A stretch of 34,414 nt of DNA from an uncultured Clostridia bacterium. Lineage in GTDB: Bacteria > Bacillota > Clostridia > Oscillospirales > CAG-272. Position 1 is the first letter of the stretch. The number at the start of each line of letters is the position of its first letter. The stretch lies in assembly GCA_947628165.1 (NCBI GenBank), contig CANQYV010000014.1:1-34414 (forward strand), in the 5' to 3' direction. Positions 24,844 to 33,273 of the stretch are shown piece after piece. Both the position numbers and the translations under genes were made by a program. Under the pieces are notes generated by a model. That model was not told the DNA's origin, searched no databases, and saw only the letters and a program-made list of their open reading frames with translations.

Positions 24844-25935
24844 GTGCCGCCCCTTCCCTCGCCCGACACCCAAGACGTCTGGGAGCGGCTCGCCTCCTGC
24901 AATAAGCCCGTTTGCATATACGGCACGGGCAACGGGGCTGACAAAATTATGGACGTGCTCGCCGAGCGCAGGATCCCTGTCGCAGGCGTCTTTGCCTCGG
25001 ACGGATTTGTCCGCGACCGCGAGTTTCGCGGGTTTCGCGTCCTTTCATATGACGAGGCGTGCGCATGCTTCGGCGACTTTACGGCGGTGCTCGCGTTCGG
25101 CACGCACAGAGCTGACGTCATCGCCGCGATAAAAAAGCTCGCCTCGGAAAGACTTGTCCTTTGCCCCGACGTGCCCGTTTTCGGAGACGGACTTTTCGAC
25201 CGAAAGTATTACACCGAAAACTACGGTGCATTCGTGCGCCTTTACGATATGCTCGCGGACGACGAGTCGCGCCGCACGCTCTCACTCGTGCTCGCCTCAA
25301 AGCTGACGGGAGACCTCTGCCCGCTTTTTTCCTGCGGCGGCGACGGGGATATCATCTCGCTTGCGCGGGACATTTTTCCGTATGAGGACTACCGTGTTAT
25401 TGCCGACCTCGGGGCGTACACGGGAGACACCGTCCGAAAAGCGGCGGAGCTGATGCCGAATCTCGAGCGCATTTTTGCATTCGAGCCCGAGCCTCACGCG
25501 TACAAAAAGCTCGCCGCCCTGTCGGAGGTCACATCACACCCTTGTGTACTCGCGTACAACGCCGCGGCGTGGGAATGCGACATGACGCTTGAATTCACCT
25601 CCGGCTCGGGGCGCGGCTCGTCCGGCACGGGACGCGCGCACAGGAAAACGAAAACGCTCGCGGTGAACGCGCTCGCGCTCGACGGTGTTATGGACGGCGG
25701 GGGCGTAGATTTTATCAAGCTCGACGTTGAGGGCGCGGAGGCGGAGGCGCTGCGCGGCGCATCAGATCTGCTTTTCCGCTGCCAACCCGATATCTGCGTC
25801 TCGGTTTATCACAGGACAAACGATATGCTCGCGCTTCCCGAGCTCGTAAACAGGCTCTGCCCCGAAAAGCGGCTCTTTCTGCGCCGCGAGCTCTGCCTGC
25901 CGGCATGGGGCACGACGCTCTGCGCCGTCGACTGA
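24844..25935 (+). CDS. FkbM-family SAM methyltransferase with N-terminal Rossmann-like domain
   Basis: 363 residues from the GTG at 24844 (AAGG about 10 bases upstream, next to the amidohydrolase stop); an ATG at 24802 inside the amidohydrolase is an alternative adding 14 residues. The N-terminal part (about 15-110) has CIYGTGNGADKI and GVFASD, a nucleotide-binding-like fold seen in some glycan-modifying FkbM proteins. The C-terminal methyltransferase has motif I VIADLGAYTGDT, FAFEPEPHAYKKL, and the family's FIKLDVEGAE. Members methylate sugar or other hydroxyl groups; the substrate here is unknown. No glycosyltransferases are nearby. Confidence 0.85.
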   Translation: MPPLPSPDTQDVWERLASCNKPVCIYGTGNGADKIMDVLAERRIPVAGVFASDGFVRDREFRGFRVLSYDEACACFGDFTAVLAFGTHRADVIAAIKKLASERLVLCPDVPVFGDGLFDRKYYTENYGAFVRLYDMLADDESRRTLSLVLASKLTGDLCPLFSCGGDGDIISLARDIFPYEDYRVIADLGAYTGDTVRKAAELMPNLERIFAFEPEPHAYKKLAALSEVTSHPCVLAYNAAAWECDMTLEFTSGSGRGSSGTGRAHRKTKTLAVNALALDGVMDGGGVDFIKLDVEGAEAEALRGASDLLFRCQPDICVSVYHRTNDMLALPELVNRLCPEKRLFLRRELCLPAWGTTLCAVD

Positions 25936-25958
25936 AACAAATTGCCGCAATAAGCGTC

Positions 25959-25988
25959 TCCGGCGCGGACAATTCTGTCCGCGCCGGA
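25959..25988 (+). terminator. GC-rich terminator-like hairpin between fkbM-type gene and ttcA
   Basis: 13-bp perfect stem TCCGGCGCGGACA / TGTCCGCGCCGGA with a 4-base loop (ATTC). It is 24 bp past the methyltransferase stop and 3 bp past the ttcA stop on the other strand. On the plus strand the tail is T-rich but broken (TCTTCATTCTTC), and it has no T-run on the minus strand. Confidence 0.65.
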
Positions 25989-25991
25989 TCT

Positions 25992-26858
25992 TCATTCTTC
26001 TTTATCTTCGTTAAGCTCGCATGTGAGTCTGTTATATCTTTCGAGGAACGAATGCGTCTCCCCTTCCGTTTTATACGCCGGGAAAGTGTCGAGGCAGACC
26101 GAGTGGATGCTGTTGAAAATGCTCTTTTCGATGACGGGATTGCTCTTTCGCAGACTGCGGAGCAGCTCCTTTATCTCCTGCCGCTTTGAGCCCTCGTCTC
26201 CGCTTGTCTCGTTCTTCTCAGCGACGCGGCACGCGCATCTCAAAAACGAGAGTCCGTTATAGTCTCTCCACGCGACTATGTCGTCCTCGTGGATGCAGTA
26301 GAGCGGCCTTATCAGCTCCATTCCGGGGAAATTCATGCTGTGCACCTTCGGTATCATCGCCTGAAGCTGCGAGCCGTAGAACATACCGAGCAGCGTCGTC
26401 TCGATAACGTCGCTGAAGTGGTGCCCGAGCGCGATCTTGTTGCAGCCGAGGCGCTTTGCCTCGGCATAAAGATGCCCTCTTCTCATCCTCGCGCAGAGAT
26501 AGCACGGCGACTTCGTCTCCGCCTCGGCGACGCGGAATATGTCCGTTTCAAACACCGTGAGCGGTATCCCGAGAAGCGCCGCGTTCTCCTCTATCTTCTT
26601 TCTGTTTTCTTCACTGTATCCCGGGTCCATCGTGAGGTACACGAGCTCGAACCTCGTCTCACTTATGCGCTGCAAAAGGCGGAGCAGGACTGCCATCAGC
26701 ATCGAGTCCTTCCCGCCCGAGATACAGACGGCGATCCTGTCTCCCTCCGAGATGAGCTCATATCTTTTGACGGCGGCTATAAACGGGTTCCAAAGCTCGC
26801 GGCGGTATTTTTTGACTATGCTTCGCTCGACGAGGCGGTACTTTTCCATTTCCCTCAT
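25992..26858 (-). CDS. ttcA: TtcA-family tRNA 2-thiocytidine synthetase
   Basis: PP-loop ATPase that thiolates cytidine 32 of certain tRNAs in the cytosol, using a [4Fe-4S] cluster. The 288-residue protein has the PP-loop SGGKDS (about 48-53), the cluster cysteine pair CYLCARMRRG, KIALGHHFSDVIET, and a later CAC motif (LRCACRV) giving the third cysteine. It starts with ATG overlapping the tcdA stop (ATGA), so it is translationally coupled. It could be a related PP-loop thiolase, but the motif set fits TtcA best. Confidence 0.85.
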   Translation of the reverse strand: MREMEKYRLVERSIVKKYRRELWNPFIAAVKRYELISEGDRIAVCISGGKDSMLMAVLLRLLQRISETRFELVYLTMDPGYSEENRKKIEENAALLGIPLTVFETDIFRVAEAETKSPCYLCARMRRGHLYAEAKRLGCNKIALGHHFSDVIETTLLGMFYGSQLQAMIPKVHSMNFPGMELIRPLYCIHEDDIVAWRDYNGLSFLRCACRVAEKNETSGDEGSKRQEIKELLRSLRKSNPVIEKSIFNSIHSVCLDTFPAYKTEGETHSFLERYNRLTCELNEDKEE

Positions 26859-27589
26859 TTTGCAGCCGCGCCCTCCCCGACGCCCGCGAGCGCCCTTATG
26901 ACCTCGCCTGCTATAACGAGCCCTGCGGCGGACGGCACAAACGAAACGCTGCCGGGCACGGGACGTCCCGAGCCTCCCACATCACCCGCGCAGGGTATCG
27001 GCGGCTCCGTCGAATAGACGACGCGGAGCTTTTCTATCCCCCGCCGCCGCAGCTCGCGCCGCATGACGCGGGCAAGCGGATCCGTCGTCGTCTCAAAAAT
27101 ATCCGCCGCTCGGAATTTCGTCGGGTCGAGCTTGTTTCCCGCGCCCATCGAGCTTATTATCGGCACTCCCGCCGATTTGGCGCACTCGGCGAGCGCGAGC
27201 TTGCCCGAGACCTGATCTATCGCGTCGACGACGTAGTCATATACGGAAAAATCAAATTCCGCCGCCGTTTCGGGCGAGAATGCGATCTTATAAGCGCGCA
27301 CCTTTATTCCGGGGTCGATATCCGCTATACGTTCGGCAAAGACGTCCACTTTATACTTTCCGACCGTCGAGCGGAGCGCGCAAAGCTGGCGGTTTATGTT
27401 CGATATGCTCACGGTGTCATAATCGACAATGTCGAGCGCGCCGACCCCGGCCCTCGCAAGCGCCTCCGTGACGTACCCGCCGACGCCTCCGACGCCGAAT
27501 ACGGCAACGCGCGAGCGCGACAGCCTCAAAACGCCGTCCCTGCCGAGCAAAAGCTCCGTTCTCGAGCGCGCCTCTTCCGATTCCGTCAT
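26855..27589 (-). CDS. tcdA: tRNA threonylcarbamoyladenosine dehydratase (ThiF/E1-like)
   Basis: An E1-like enzyme that uses ATP to cyclise t6A to ct6A at position 37 of ANN-reading tRNAs. 244 residues from the ATG at 27589, which overlaps the serA stop (ATGA). It has the nucleotide-binding GVGGVGGYVTEALARAGVG, DYDTVSISNINRQL, the substrate-binding VDAIDQVSGK, and the C-terminal GSVSFVPSAAGLVIAG block typical of TcdA rather than ThiF or MoeB. There is no sulfur-carrier partner nearby, also in favour of TcdA. Confidence 0.9.
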   Translation of the reverse strand: MTESEEARSRTELLLGRDGVLRLSRSRVAVFGVGGVGGYVTEALARAGVGALDIVDYDTVSISNINRQLCALRSTVGKYKVDVFAERIADIDPGIKVRAYKIAFSPETAAEFDFSVYDYVVDAIDQVSGKLALAECAKSAGVPIISSMGAGNKLDPTKFRAADIFETTTDPLARVMRRELRRRGIEKLRVVYSTEPPIPCAGDVGGSGRPVPGSVSFVPSAAGLVIAGEVIRALAGVGEGAAAK

Positions 27590-28749
27590 TTTATGACTCT
27601 GACGCGGCGCACGCCCTCGAGCGAGCACATGCTCTCGATCGCCGCCGGCGTCGCCTCGCTGTCGATGTCGAGCATCGTGTAGGCGTGGTCCTTGCGGCTG
27701 CGGTTTATCATGTCGGAAATGTTGATGCCCTCCGCGGCAAGCACCGCCGTGAAGCGGCTTATCGTGTTCGGGATGTTCTCGTGGAGCACCGCGATGCGTC
27801 CCGCCTTTGTGGGCACGCCCATGTCGCAGTTAGGATAATTGACGGAGTTTTTGATGTTTCCGTTTTCAAGATAGTCCGTCATCTCGCGCACCGCCATGAC
27901 GGCGCAGTTGTCCTCTGATTCCTCGGTAGACGCGCCGAGATGCGGGATCGCGATAACGCCGTTCATTTTCGCCGTCCTGTCGTTCGGGAAATCGGTAACA
28001 TATCTTTTTACCTTGCCCGAGGCGAGCGCCTTTTCCATCGCGTCGTCGTCGACGAGCAGGTCGCGGGCGAAGTTGAGGATAACGACGCCGTCCTTCATGA
28101 GCGAGAGCGTGTCCTCGTTTATCATTCCGCGCGTATCGTCGAGGAGCGGGACGTGAAGCGTGATTATGTCGCACTCCGCGAATATCTCCTCGCGCGTCTT
28201 TGCCCTTATTATTTTGCTGTCGAGGTGCCATGCGGCGTCGACAGACAAAAACGGGTCGCAGCCGTAGACCTCCATGCCGAGCGCCTCCGCCGCGTTTGCG
28301 AGCGGGCCGCCGATAGCGCCGAGCCCTATGACGCCGAGCTTTTTGCCCGCTATCTCGGTGCCGGCGAATTTCTTCTTTCCCTTTTCGACTAGCGCCGCGA
28401 CGCCCGCCTCGTCCTTTATCTCGCCGACCCAGTTCACGCCGCCGATAATATCGCGGCAGGCGAGCAGCATCCCGCATATCGCGAGCTCCTTGACTCCGTT
28501 CGCGTTCGCGCCCGGCGTGTTGAATACGACGATGCCCTCCTCCGCACACTTGTCGAGCGGGATGTTGTTGACGCCCGCGCCCGCGCGCGCTATCGCGAGG
28601 AGAGATTTCGGCAGCTTTACGTCATGCACCGAGGCGGAGCGGACAAACGCGGCGTCGGCCTCGGCAAGGTCGCCGGTCGTTTCGTATCCGTAAGGAAGAA
28701 GCGACGTTCCCGCCTTTGATATCGGGTTGAAATAATATATTTTTTTCAT
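27586..28749 (-). CDS. serA: D-3-phosphoglycerate dehydrogenase with C-terminal ACT domain
   Basis: First step of serine synthesis: 3-phosphoglycerate to phosphohydroxypyruvate with NAD. 387 residues. NAD-binding GLGAIGG (142-148) with Asp165 after the next strand, catalytic Arg229 (NFARD) and His270 (IPHLGAST). Aligning by motif, the usual catalytic Glu (FPTEP in E. coli) falls on Asp257 in DFPNDRT. The ACT domain is at 315-387. It is a short type lacking the intervening domain of longer SerA proteins. It follows serC by 24 bp and overlaps tcdA. Confidence 0.94.
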   Translation of the reverse strand: MKKIYYFNPISKAGTSLLPYGYETTGDLAEADAAFVRSASVHDVKLPKSLLAIARAGAGVNNIPLDKCAEEGIVVFNTPGANANGVKELAICGMLLACRDIIGGVNWVGEIKDEAGVAALVEKGKKKFAGTEIAGKKLGVIGLGAIGGPLANAAEALGMEVYGCDPFLSVDAAWHLDSKIIRAKTREEIFAECDIITLHVPLLDDTRGMINEDTLSLMKDGVVILNFARDLLVDDDAMEKALASGKVKRYVTDFPNDRTAKMNGVIAIPHLGASTEESEDNCAVMAVREMTDYLENGNIKNSVNYPNCDMGVPTKAGRIAVLHENIPNTISRFTAVLAAEGINISDMINRSRKDHAYTMLDIDSEATPAAIESMCSLEGVRRVRVIK

Positions 28750-28773
28750 TGCGGCTCTCCTTTTTTATGTTCT

Positions 28774-29853
28774 CTAGGCGTTTTCAGCCTCGAATTTCTC
28801 CATGAAGCGGACGAGCTCGCAAACGCCCTCCGTCGGCATCGCGTTATAAATGCTCGCCCTCATGCCTCCGACCGTGCGGTGACCCTTGAGATTGACAAGA
28901 CCCGCGGCTGTCGCTTCCCTGACGAATTTCGCGTCGAGCTCGTCGCTCCCCGTCACGAACGGTACGTTCATCAGCGAGCGGTCCTTTTTCTCGACCGTGC
29001 CGCGGAAAAGCTTTGAGGCGTCGAGGTAATCGTAAAGAATCGCCGCCTTTTTCTCGTTGTATTCTTTCATCGCAGGAAGCCCGCCGCGCGCCTTCAGCCA
29101 TTTGAAGACCTTGCCGCAGATATAGATGCCGTATGCGGGCGGCGTGTTGTAAAGCGAGCCGTTGTCGGCGTGTATCTTATAGCGCAGCATCGTCGGCGTG
29201 CCGGGGAGGACGTCCTCGGTCACAAGGTCGTCGCGGATGATGACGATGACGACGCCCGCGGGACCTATGTTTTTCTGAACTCCGCCGTAGACAACGCCGT
29301 ACCGCGTCACGTCCATCGGCTCGGAGAGAAAGCAGGAGGAGACGTCCGCGACGAGCGGTTTGCCCTTCGTATTCGGCAGCTCATGGAATTTCGTGCCGTA
29401 AATAGTGTTGTTCTCGCAGATATAGACGTAGTCCGCGTTCGCGCTTATCGGCAGATCCGAGCAGTCGGGAATATAGGAGAATGTCTTGTCTGCGCTCGAC
29501 GCTATCGCGTTCGCCTCGCCATAGAGCTTTGCCTCCGCGTGCGCCTTTTTCGCCCACTGACCCGTGATTATGTAGTCGGCGACGCGGTTTTTCATAAGGT
29601 TCATCGGTATCATCGCAAACTGCTGCGACGCGCCGCCCTGAAGGAAGAGGACACGGTAGTTGTCGGGGATCCCGAGCAGAGAGCGGAGGTCGGCCTCTGC
29701 GGTCTCTATTATCTCCGCATACGCCTTTGAGCGGTGGCTCATCTCCATGACGCTCATTCCCGTTCCGCGGTAGTCGAGCATTTCGTCCGCGGCTTCCCTC
29801 AAAACCTCCTCCGGCAGCATCGCCGGACCGGCAGAAAAATTATAAACTCTCAC
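28774..29853 (-). CDS. serC: Phosphoserine aminotransferase
   Basis: PLP enzyme converting phosphohydroxypyruvate to phosphoserine, the second serine step. The 359 residues match the family. VYNFSAGPAMLPEEVL opens the protein; LQGGASQQFAMIPMN binds PLP phosphate; VADVSS has the Asp (170) to the pyridine nitrogen; Lys194 in GGVQKNIGPAG is the Schiff-base lysine. It lies in the serC-serA pair, 19 bp downstream of thrC. No serB was seen in the window. Confidence 0.97.
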   Translation of the reverse strand: MRVYNFSAGPAMLPEEVLREAADEMLDYRGTGMSVMEMSHRSKAYAEIIETAEADLRSLLGIPDNYRVLFLQGGASQQFAMIPMNLMKNRVADYIITGQWAKKAHAEAKLYGEANAIASSADKTFSYIPDCSDLPISANADYVYICENNTIYGTKFHELPNTKGKPLVADVSSCFLSEPMDVTRYGVVYGGVQKNIGPAGVVIVIIRDDLVTEDVLPGTPTMLRYKIHADNGSLYNTPPAYGIYICGKVFKWLKARGGLPAMKEYNEKKAAILYDYLDASKLFRGTVEKKDRSLMNVPFVTGSDELDAKFVREATAAGLVNLKGHRTVGGMRASIYNAMPTEGVCELVRFMEKFEAENA

Positions 29854-29872
29854 TTTTACTCTCTCCCAAAAA

Positions 29873-31375
29873 TCATTTTATTCCGAGGATATCGCACACG
29901 GCTTGCCGCATACCGTCCTTTTCGCAGACGCGGGTGTGCCGCACGGGCGCCGTCCTTATCTCCTCGACGGCCTGCGGCACCTTCGTCCCCGACACGCGCG
30001 AAAGCTCGTCGACGAGGGCGAAGTCATCGCCCGGGACGCGCCCGCCGCATATCGCCTCGACGACGCTGCCGGCGAATTTGTACGGGCTCGCCGTGGACGC
30101 AATGACGGTCGGCGTGACGTCGCCCGTCGACGACACATAATCTCTGTATACGCGGGAGGCGACGGCGGTGTGCGTGTCGATAACATAGCCGTACTCGCGC
30201 CACACGCGGCCTATCTCCTCCGAGACCTCTTTTTCCGAGGCGCAGCCCCCGAAAAAATCGCCCAGCCGCGCGCGCTCCGCGTCGGTGAGCGAATACCGCC
30301 CGCGCTCGCGCAAAAGGCGCATATAAGCAGCGCACGCCGAGGGGTCGTTTTCTTCGCCCGTTATCTCGTATATGAGGCGCTCGAGGTTGCTCGAAATGAG
30401 GATGTCCATAGACGGCGAGCTCGTCGTATAGAACGGGCGGTTTTTGTCGTATTCGCCGCTGCCGAAGAAATCCGTGAGCACGCGGTTGTCGTTCGACGCG
30501 CATATCAGCTTCCCTATCGGCACTCCCATCCGCTTTGCGTAGTGCGCGGCGAGGATGTTGCCGAAATTGCCTGTCGGAACGGAAACGTTCATCGGCTCGC
30601 CCGCGCTCACCGCGCCGTCCGCCAAAAGACGGCCGTATGCGTAAACGTAATACACTATCTGCGGCACGAGCCGTCCTATGTTTATCGAATTGGCAGACGA
30701 GAAAATATATCCGTGCTTTTTGAGGCGCGCCTTCAGCTCCGCGTCCTCAAAGATCGCCTTGACGCCGTTCTGCGCGTCGTCGAAGTTGCCGTGAACGCCG
30801 ACAACGGCGGTGTTTTCTCCGCGCTGCGTCACCATCTGGCGCTCCTGCACGGCGGAAACGCCGTTTTTGGGATAGAAAACTATGATGCGCGTGCCGGGCA
30901 CGTCTGCAAACCCCGAAAGCGCCGCCTTCCCCGTATCGCCGGACGTTGCCGTAAGGATGACGACATCTTCCGAAACACCGTTCTTTTTCGCCGCCGTCGT
31001 CATGAGGCGCGGCAGTATCGAGAGCGCCATGTCCTTGAACGCTATCGTCGCGCCGTGGTAAAGCTCGAGATAGTAAGCGCCGCCCGCGCGTCTCAGTTCG
31101 ACGATGTTTTCGGTATCGAATTTCGAGTCATACGCGCCGTTTATGCAGTCCCAAAGCTCCTCGTCTGTGTAATCCGTGAGGAAAAGCCTCATCACCGAAA
31201 AAGCCGTCTTTTTGTAGTCGAGCCTCGAAAGCTCCTCCGGCGTGATGCCGAGCTCCGGAATGCGCTCCGGCACGAAGAGCCCGCCGTCGTCCGCAAGTCC
31301 CAAAAGGATCGCGCGCGACGCCGTCAGCGCCTCACCGCCTCCGCGTGTGCTTTTGTAAAGTAAGTCTTTCATCAT
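29873..31375 (-). CDS. thrC: Threonine synthase
   Basis: PLP enzyme that turns O-phosphohomoserine into threonine. The 500-residue length and LYHGATIAFKDMAL with Lys114 as the PLP lysine mark the longer (type II, yeast/E. coli-like) class. TATSGDTGKAAL and VPTGNFGNILAAHYAKRMG are also conserved. Two tandem ATGs: GAGGAA is 4 bases before the first (31375) and 7 before the second (31372), so the true start may be one codon in. It begins one base past the stop of the upstream putative homoserine kinase. Confidence 0.96.
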   Translation of the reverse strand: MMKDLLYKSTRGGGEALTASRAILLGLADDGGLFVPERIPELGITPEELSRLDYKKTAFSVMRLFLTDYTDEELWDCINGAYDSKFDTENIVELRRAGGAYYLELYHGATIAFKDMALSILPRLMTTAAKKNGVSEDVVILTATSGDTGKAALSGFADVPGTRIIVFYPKNGVSAVQERQMVTQRGENTAVVGVHGNFDDAQNGVKAIFEDAELKARLKKHGYIFSSANSINIGRLVPQIVYYVYAYGRLLADGAVSAGEPMNVSVPTGNFGNILAAHYAKRMGVPIGKLICASNDNRVLTDFFGSGEYDKNRPFYTTSSPSMDILISSNLERLIYEITGEENDPSACAAYMRLLRERGRYSLTDAERARLGDFFGGCASEKEVSEEIGRVWREYGYVIDTHTAVASRVYRDYVSSTGDVTPTVIASTASPYKFAGSVVEAICGGRVPGDDFALVDELSRVSGTKVPQAVEEIRTAPVRHTRVCEKDGMRQAVCDILGIK

Positions 31376-31376
31376 T

Positions 31377-32576
31377 TTATTCCTCGGTCAGAAGGTCGAT
31401 CATTTTATATCCGTCGGGGCGGAATATGCCCGTCTCCGCCGCCTCTCTCTCCGAATAGCGCGCGGCCCGCCTAAGCTGACGCCTGCTGTCGTAAATGACA
31501 TACGGCACGGGATCTGCGGTGTGCGTCCTGCAAGCGACGGGGGTCGGATGGTCGGGCAAAAGGAGCAGTCTGTACGGCTCGCCCGACGCGTCCATCTCGC
31601 GGCGGACCGTGCCGACGACCTTTTCGTCTATGTACTCTATCGAGCGCACCTTGCGCTCGGCGCTTCCCTGATGCCCCATCTCGTCCGGAGCCTCGACGTG
31701 TATGTATACGAAATCGTCTCCGTCGGAAAGCAGAGCCTTCACGGCGGCGCGCGCCTTTCCTTCGTAATTCGTGTGGAGCGTCCCGTCCGCGCCCTCGACG
31801 TTTATGACCTTCATTCCCGCGCCTACGGCGATACCTTTCAAGAGGTCGACGGCAGATATCATCGCGCCCGAAAGTCCCATCTTTTCTCTGAACGAGGAGA
31901 GCGACGGCTTCACGCCCGCGCCCCAGAACCAGAGTGAGTTTGCCTTATTTTTGCCCGCCTCCGCTCGCTTTTCGTTGAGCGGATGTCGGTTTAGAAGGTC
32001 AAAGCTCTCCTTCATCATGGATAAAAGCTTCGGCTCCTCGGGGAGATACATGCCGATAACGTCTCCGAGGTGGTCGTGAGGCGGGATAAGCTCAGGTTTG
32101 CGCCCGCCGTGCCATACCATTATATGGCGGTACGATGTGCCGGTATAAAACGAGAACACGTCGGAGTTGAAGCGCTCTCTCACAGCGTCCATCAGAATGT
32201 CGGCGTCGGCAGTCGATATTTCCCCTGAGCTGTGGTCCGTTATCGTCTTTTTTTCATACGGACCGTCCTCCGTCAGCGTGACGAGGTTGCAGCGGAAGAC
32301 GATGTCGCCGTCCGCCATCGGCACGCCGACCGACAGCGCCTCGAGCGGCGAGCGGCCGGAATAAAACTTTTTCGGGTCATACCCGAGCACCGCGAGGTTA
32401 GCAACGTCGCTGCCCGGCTTCATGCCTTCGGGGACGGTTCTTACAAGTCCCATCTCTCCCATTCCCGCGAGCGCGTCCATATTCGGCGTGTCTGCCGCCT
32501 CGAGAGGCGTGCGCCCGCCGAGCGATTCTATGGGGAGATCCGCCATGCCGTCGCCCAAAATGACTATATACTTCAT
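31377..32576 (-). CDS. ApgM-like phosphoglycerate mutase family protein, probable homoserine kinase
   Basis: 399 residues of the alkaline-phosphatase superfamily, related to archaeal-type 2,3-bisphosphoglycerate-independent phosphoglycerate mutase. Metal and nucleophile motifs are ILGDGMAD (Asp9), PGSDVANLAVLGYDP (Ser56 as nucleophile), HVEAPDEMGHQG and LLLPDHPTP. A subgroup of this family has been proposed as a non-orthologous homoserine kinase (the TIGR02535 group, from memory). The direct position one base before thrC, with no GHMP-type thrB seen, fits that role. It is the first gene of the six-gene unit, with GAGGAG 13 bases before the ATG. Phosphoglycerate mutase activity cannot be excluded. 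Confidence 0.8.
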   Translation of the reverse strand: MKYIVILGDGMADLPIESLGGRTPLEAADTPNMDALAGMGEMGLVRTVPEGMKPGSDVANLAVLGYDPKKFYSGRSPLEALSVGVPMADGDIVFRCNLVTLTEDGPYEKKTITDHSSGEISTADADILMDAVRERFNSDVFSFYTGTSYRHIMVWHGGRKPELIPPHDHLGDVIGMYLPEEPKLLSMMKESFDLLNRHPLNEKRAEAGKNKANSLWFWGAGVKPSLSSFREKMGLSGAMISAVDLLKGIAVGAGMKVINVEGADGTLHTNYEGKARAAVKALLSDGDDFVYIHVEAPDEMGHQGSAERKVRSIEYIDEKVVGTVRREMDASGEPYRLLLLPDHPTPVACRTHTADPVPYVIYDSRRQLRRAARYSEREAAETGIFRPDGYKMIDLLTEE

Positions 32577-32630
32577 TTTTGAATTTCAGCTCCTCAAATA
32601 ATGCATATCGTGCCGCTGTCCGGCTCTTTT

Positions 32631-32659
32631 ATCTTACCACGTTTTGCTTAGGATTACAA
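32631..32659 (-). promoter_or_regulatory. Probable promoter for the thr-ser-tRNA modification unit
   Basis: Minus strand TTGTAA (32659-32654), 17-base spacer, TAAGAT (32636-32631), giving a leader of about 50 bases. There is no T-box or riboswitch fold. Confidence 0.5.
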
Positions 32660-32790
32660 TATTGTTTTTGCATATAATAGTTCATATTCTGCCGCGCGCG
32701 TTTTTCCAATATGCAAAAAGGCGGCAAAAGCAGACGAAAAAAGAGCGCGATTTTATACCGGGCGAAGGCGCGGCACAGGGATTTACAGAC

Positions 32791-32823
32791 AAAAAAGCAC
32801 GCCGACCGTTTCCGGTCGGCGTG
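32791..32823 (-). terminator. Intrinsic terminator after rpsU
   Basis: 11-bp perfect stem CACGCCGACCG / CGGTCGGCGTG (32798-32808 with 32813-32823), 4-base loop (GAAA on the minus strand), then a T-run interrupted by one base (CTTTTTT). Confidence 0.92.
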
Positions 32824-32837
32824 ACGCGCTTTTCAAA

Positions 32838-33014
32838 TTACTTATACTTGCGCTTTCTGGCGGCTTCCGCTTTCTTCTTTTTCTTCACGCTGGGCTTTTC
32901 GTAGTGCTCCCTTTTGCGAAGTTCAGCGAGGACGCCCGATCTCGCGCACTGACGCTTGAATCTGCGAAGCGCACTGTCGAGAGATTCATTCTCCTTGACT
33001 CTGATTTCTGCCAT
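32838..33014 (-). CDS. rpsU: 30S ribosomal protein S21
   Basis: Small basic protein near the anti-Shine-Dalgarno end of 16S rRNA. The ATG at 33014 gives 58 residues beginning [19 protein letters not shown], the family start; GGGGGG lies 8-10 bases upstream. A longer reading upstream has no likeness to S21. The tail is a run of Lys/Arg ([15 protein letters not shown]). Monocistronic, with a consensus promoter and a strong terminator. Confidence 0.97.
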   Translation of the reverse strand: MAEIRVKENESLDSALRRFKRQCARSGVLAELRKREHYEKPSVKKKKKAEAARKRKYK

Positions 33015-33109
33015 TTCCGTATCCCCCCCTTCGCAAATAAGATCCGAGTTTTCGATGTCGGCAAAAAAGCGCGGCAAACTGTATATTCCCGCTCCGACCG
33101 ACAACGGTC

Positions 33110-33138
33110 ATTATATCAGAATATCCCGCCCGTGTCAA
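33110..33138 (-). promoter_or_regulatory. Consensus sigma-A promoter for rpsU
   Basis: Minus strand TTGACA (33138-33133), exactly 17 bases, TATAAT (33115-33110). A small inverted repeat GACCG-ACAA-CGGTC (33096-33109) overlaps the expected start of transcription. Confidence 0.92.
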
Positions 33139-33176
33139 GAATTTTCGGCAATAAAATTTTGTCTTTTTCCTTTTGC

Positions 33177-33225
33177 AAAAAAGCCTGTCTCTTCCGCAGG
33201 GGAGGGAGAAGCGGAAGAGACAGGC
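33177..33225 (-). terminator. Intrinsic terminator after the surface protein gene
   Basis: 15-bp perfect stem GCCTGTCTCTTCCGC / GCGGAAGAGACAGGC (33183-33197 with 33211-33225), 13-base loop, then TTTTTT on the minus strand (33182-33177). Confidence 0.92.
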
Positions 33226-33250
33226 AAAGGGGCGTTAAATGCGCCCCTTT
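33226..33250 (-). terminator. Second hairpin stacked before the main terminator
   Basis: AAAGGGGCG / CGCCCCTTT (33226-33234 with 33242-33250), 7-base loop, abutting the larger hairpin with no gap. It has no T-run of its own; it probably helps termination or protects the 3' end of the mRNA. Confidence 0.55.
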
Positions 33251-33273
33251 GGATAATATGCTCGCTTTAAAGC

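Noticed and set aside
29903-31363. Long open frame antisense to thrC
   Set aside because: thrC has clear PLP motifs on the minus strand; the antisense product is Arg-rich and without any family likeness.
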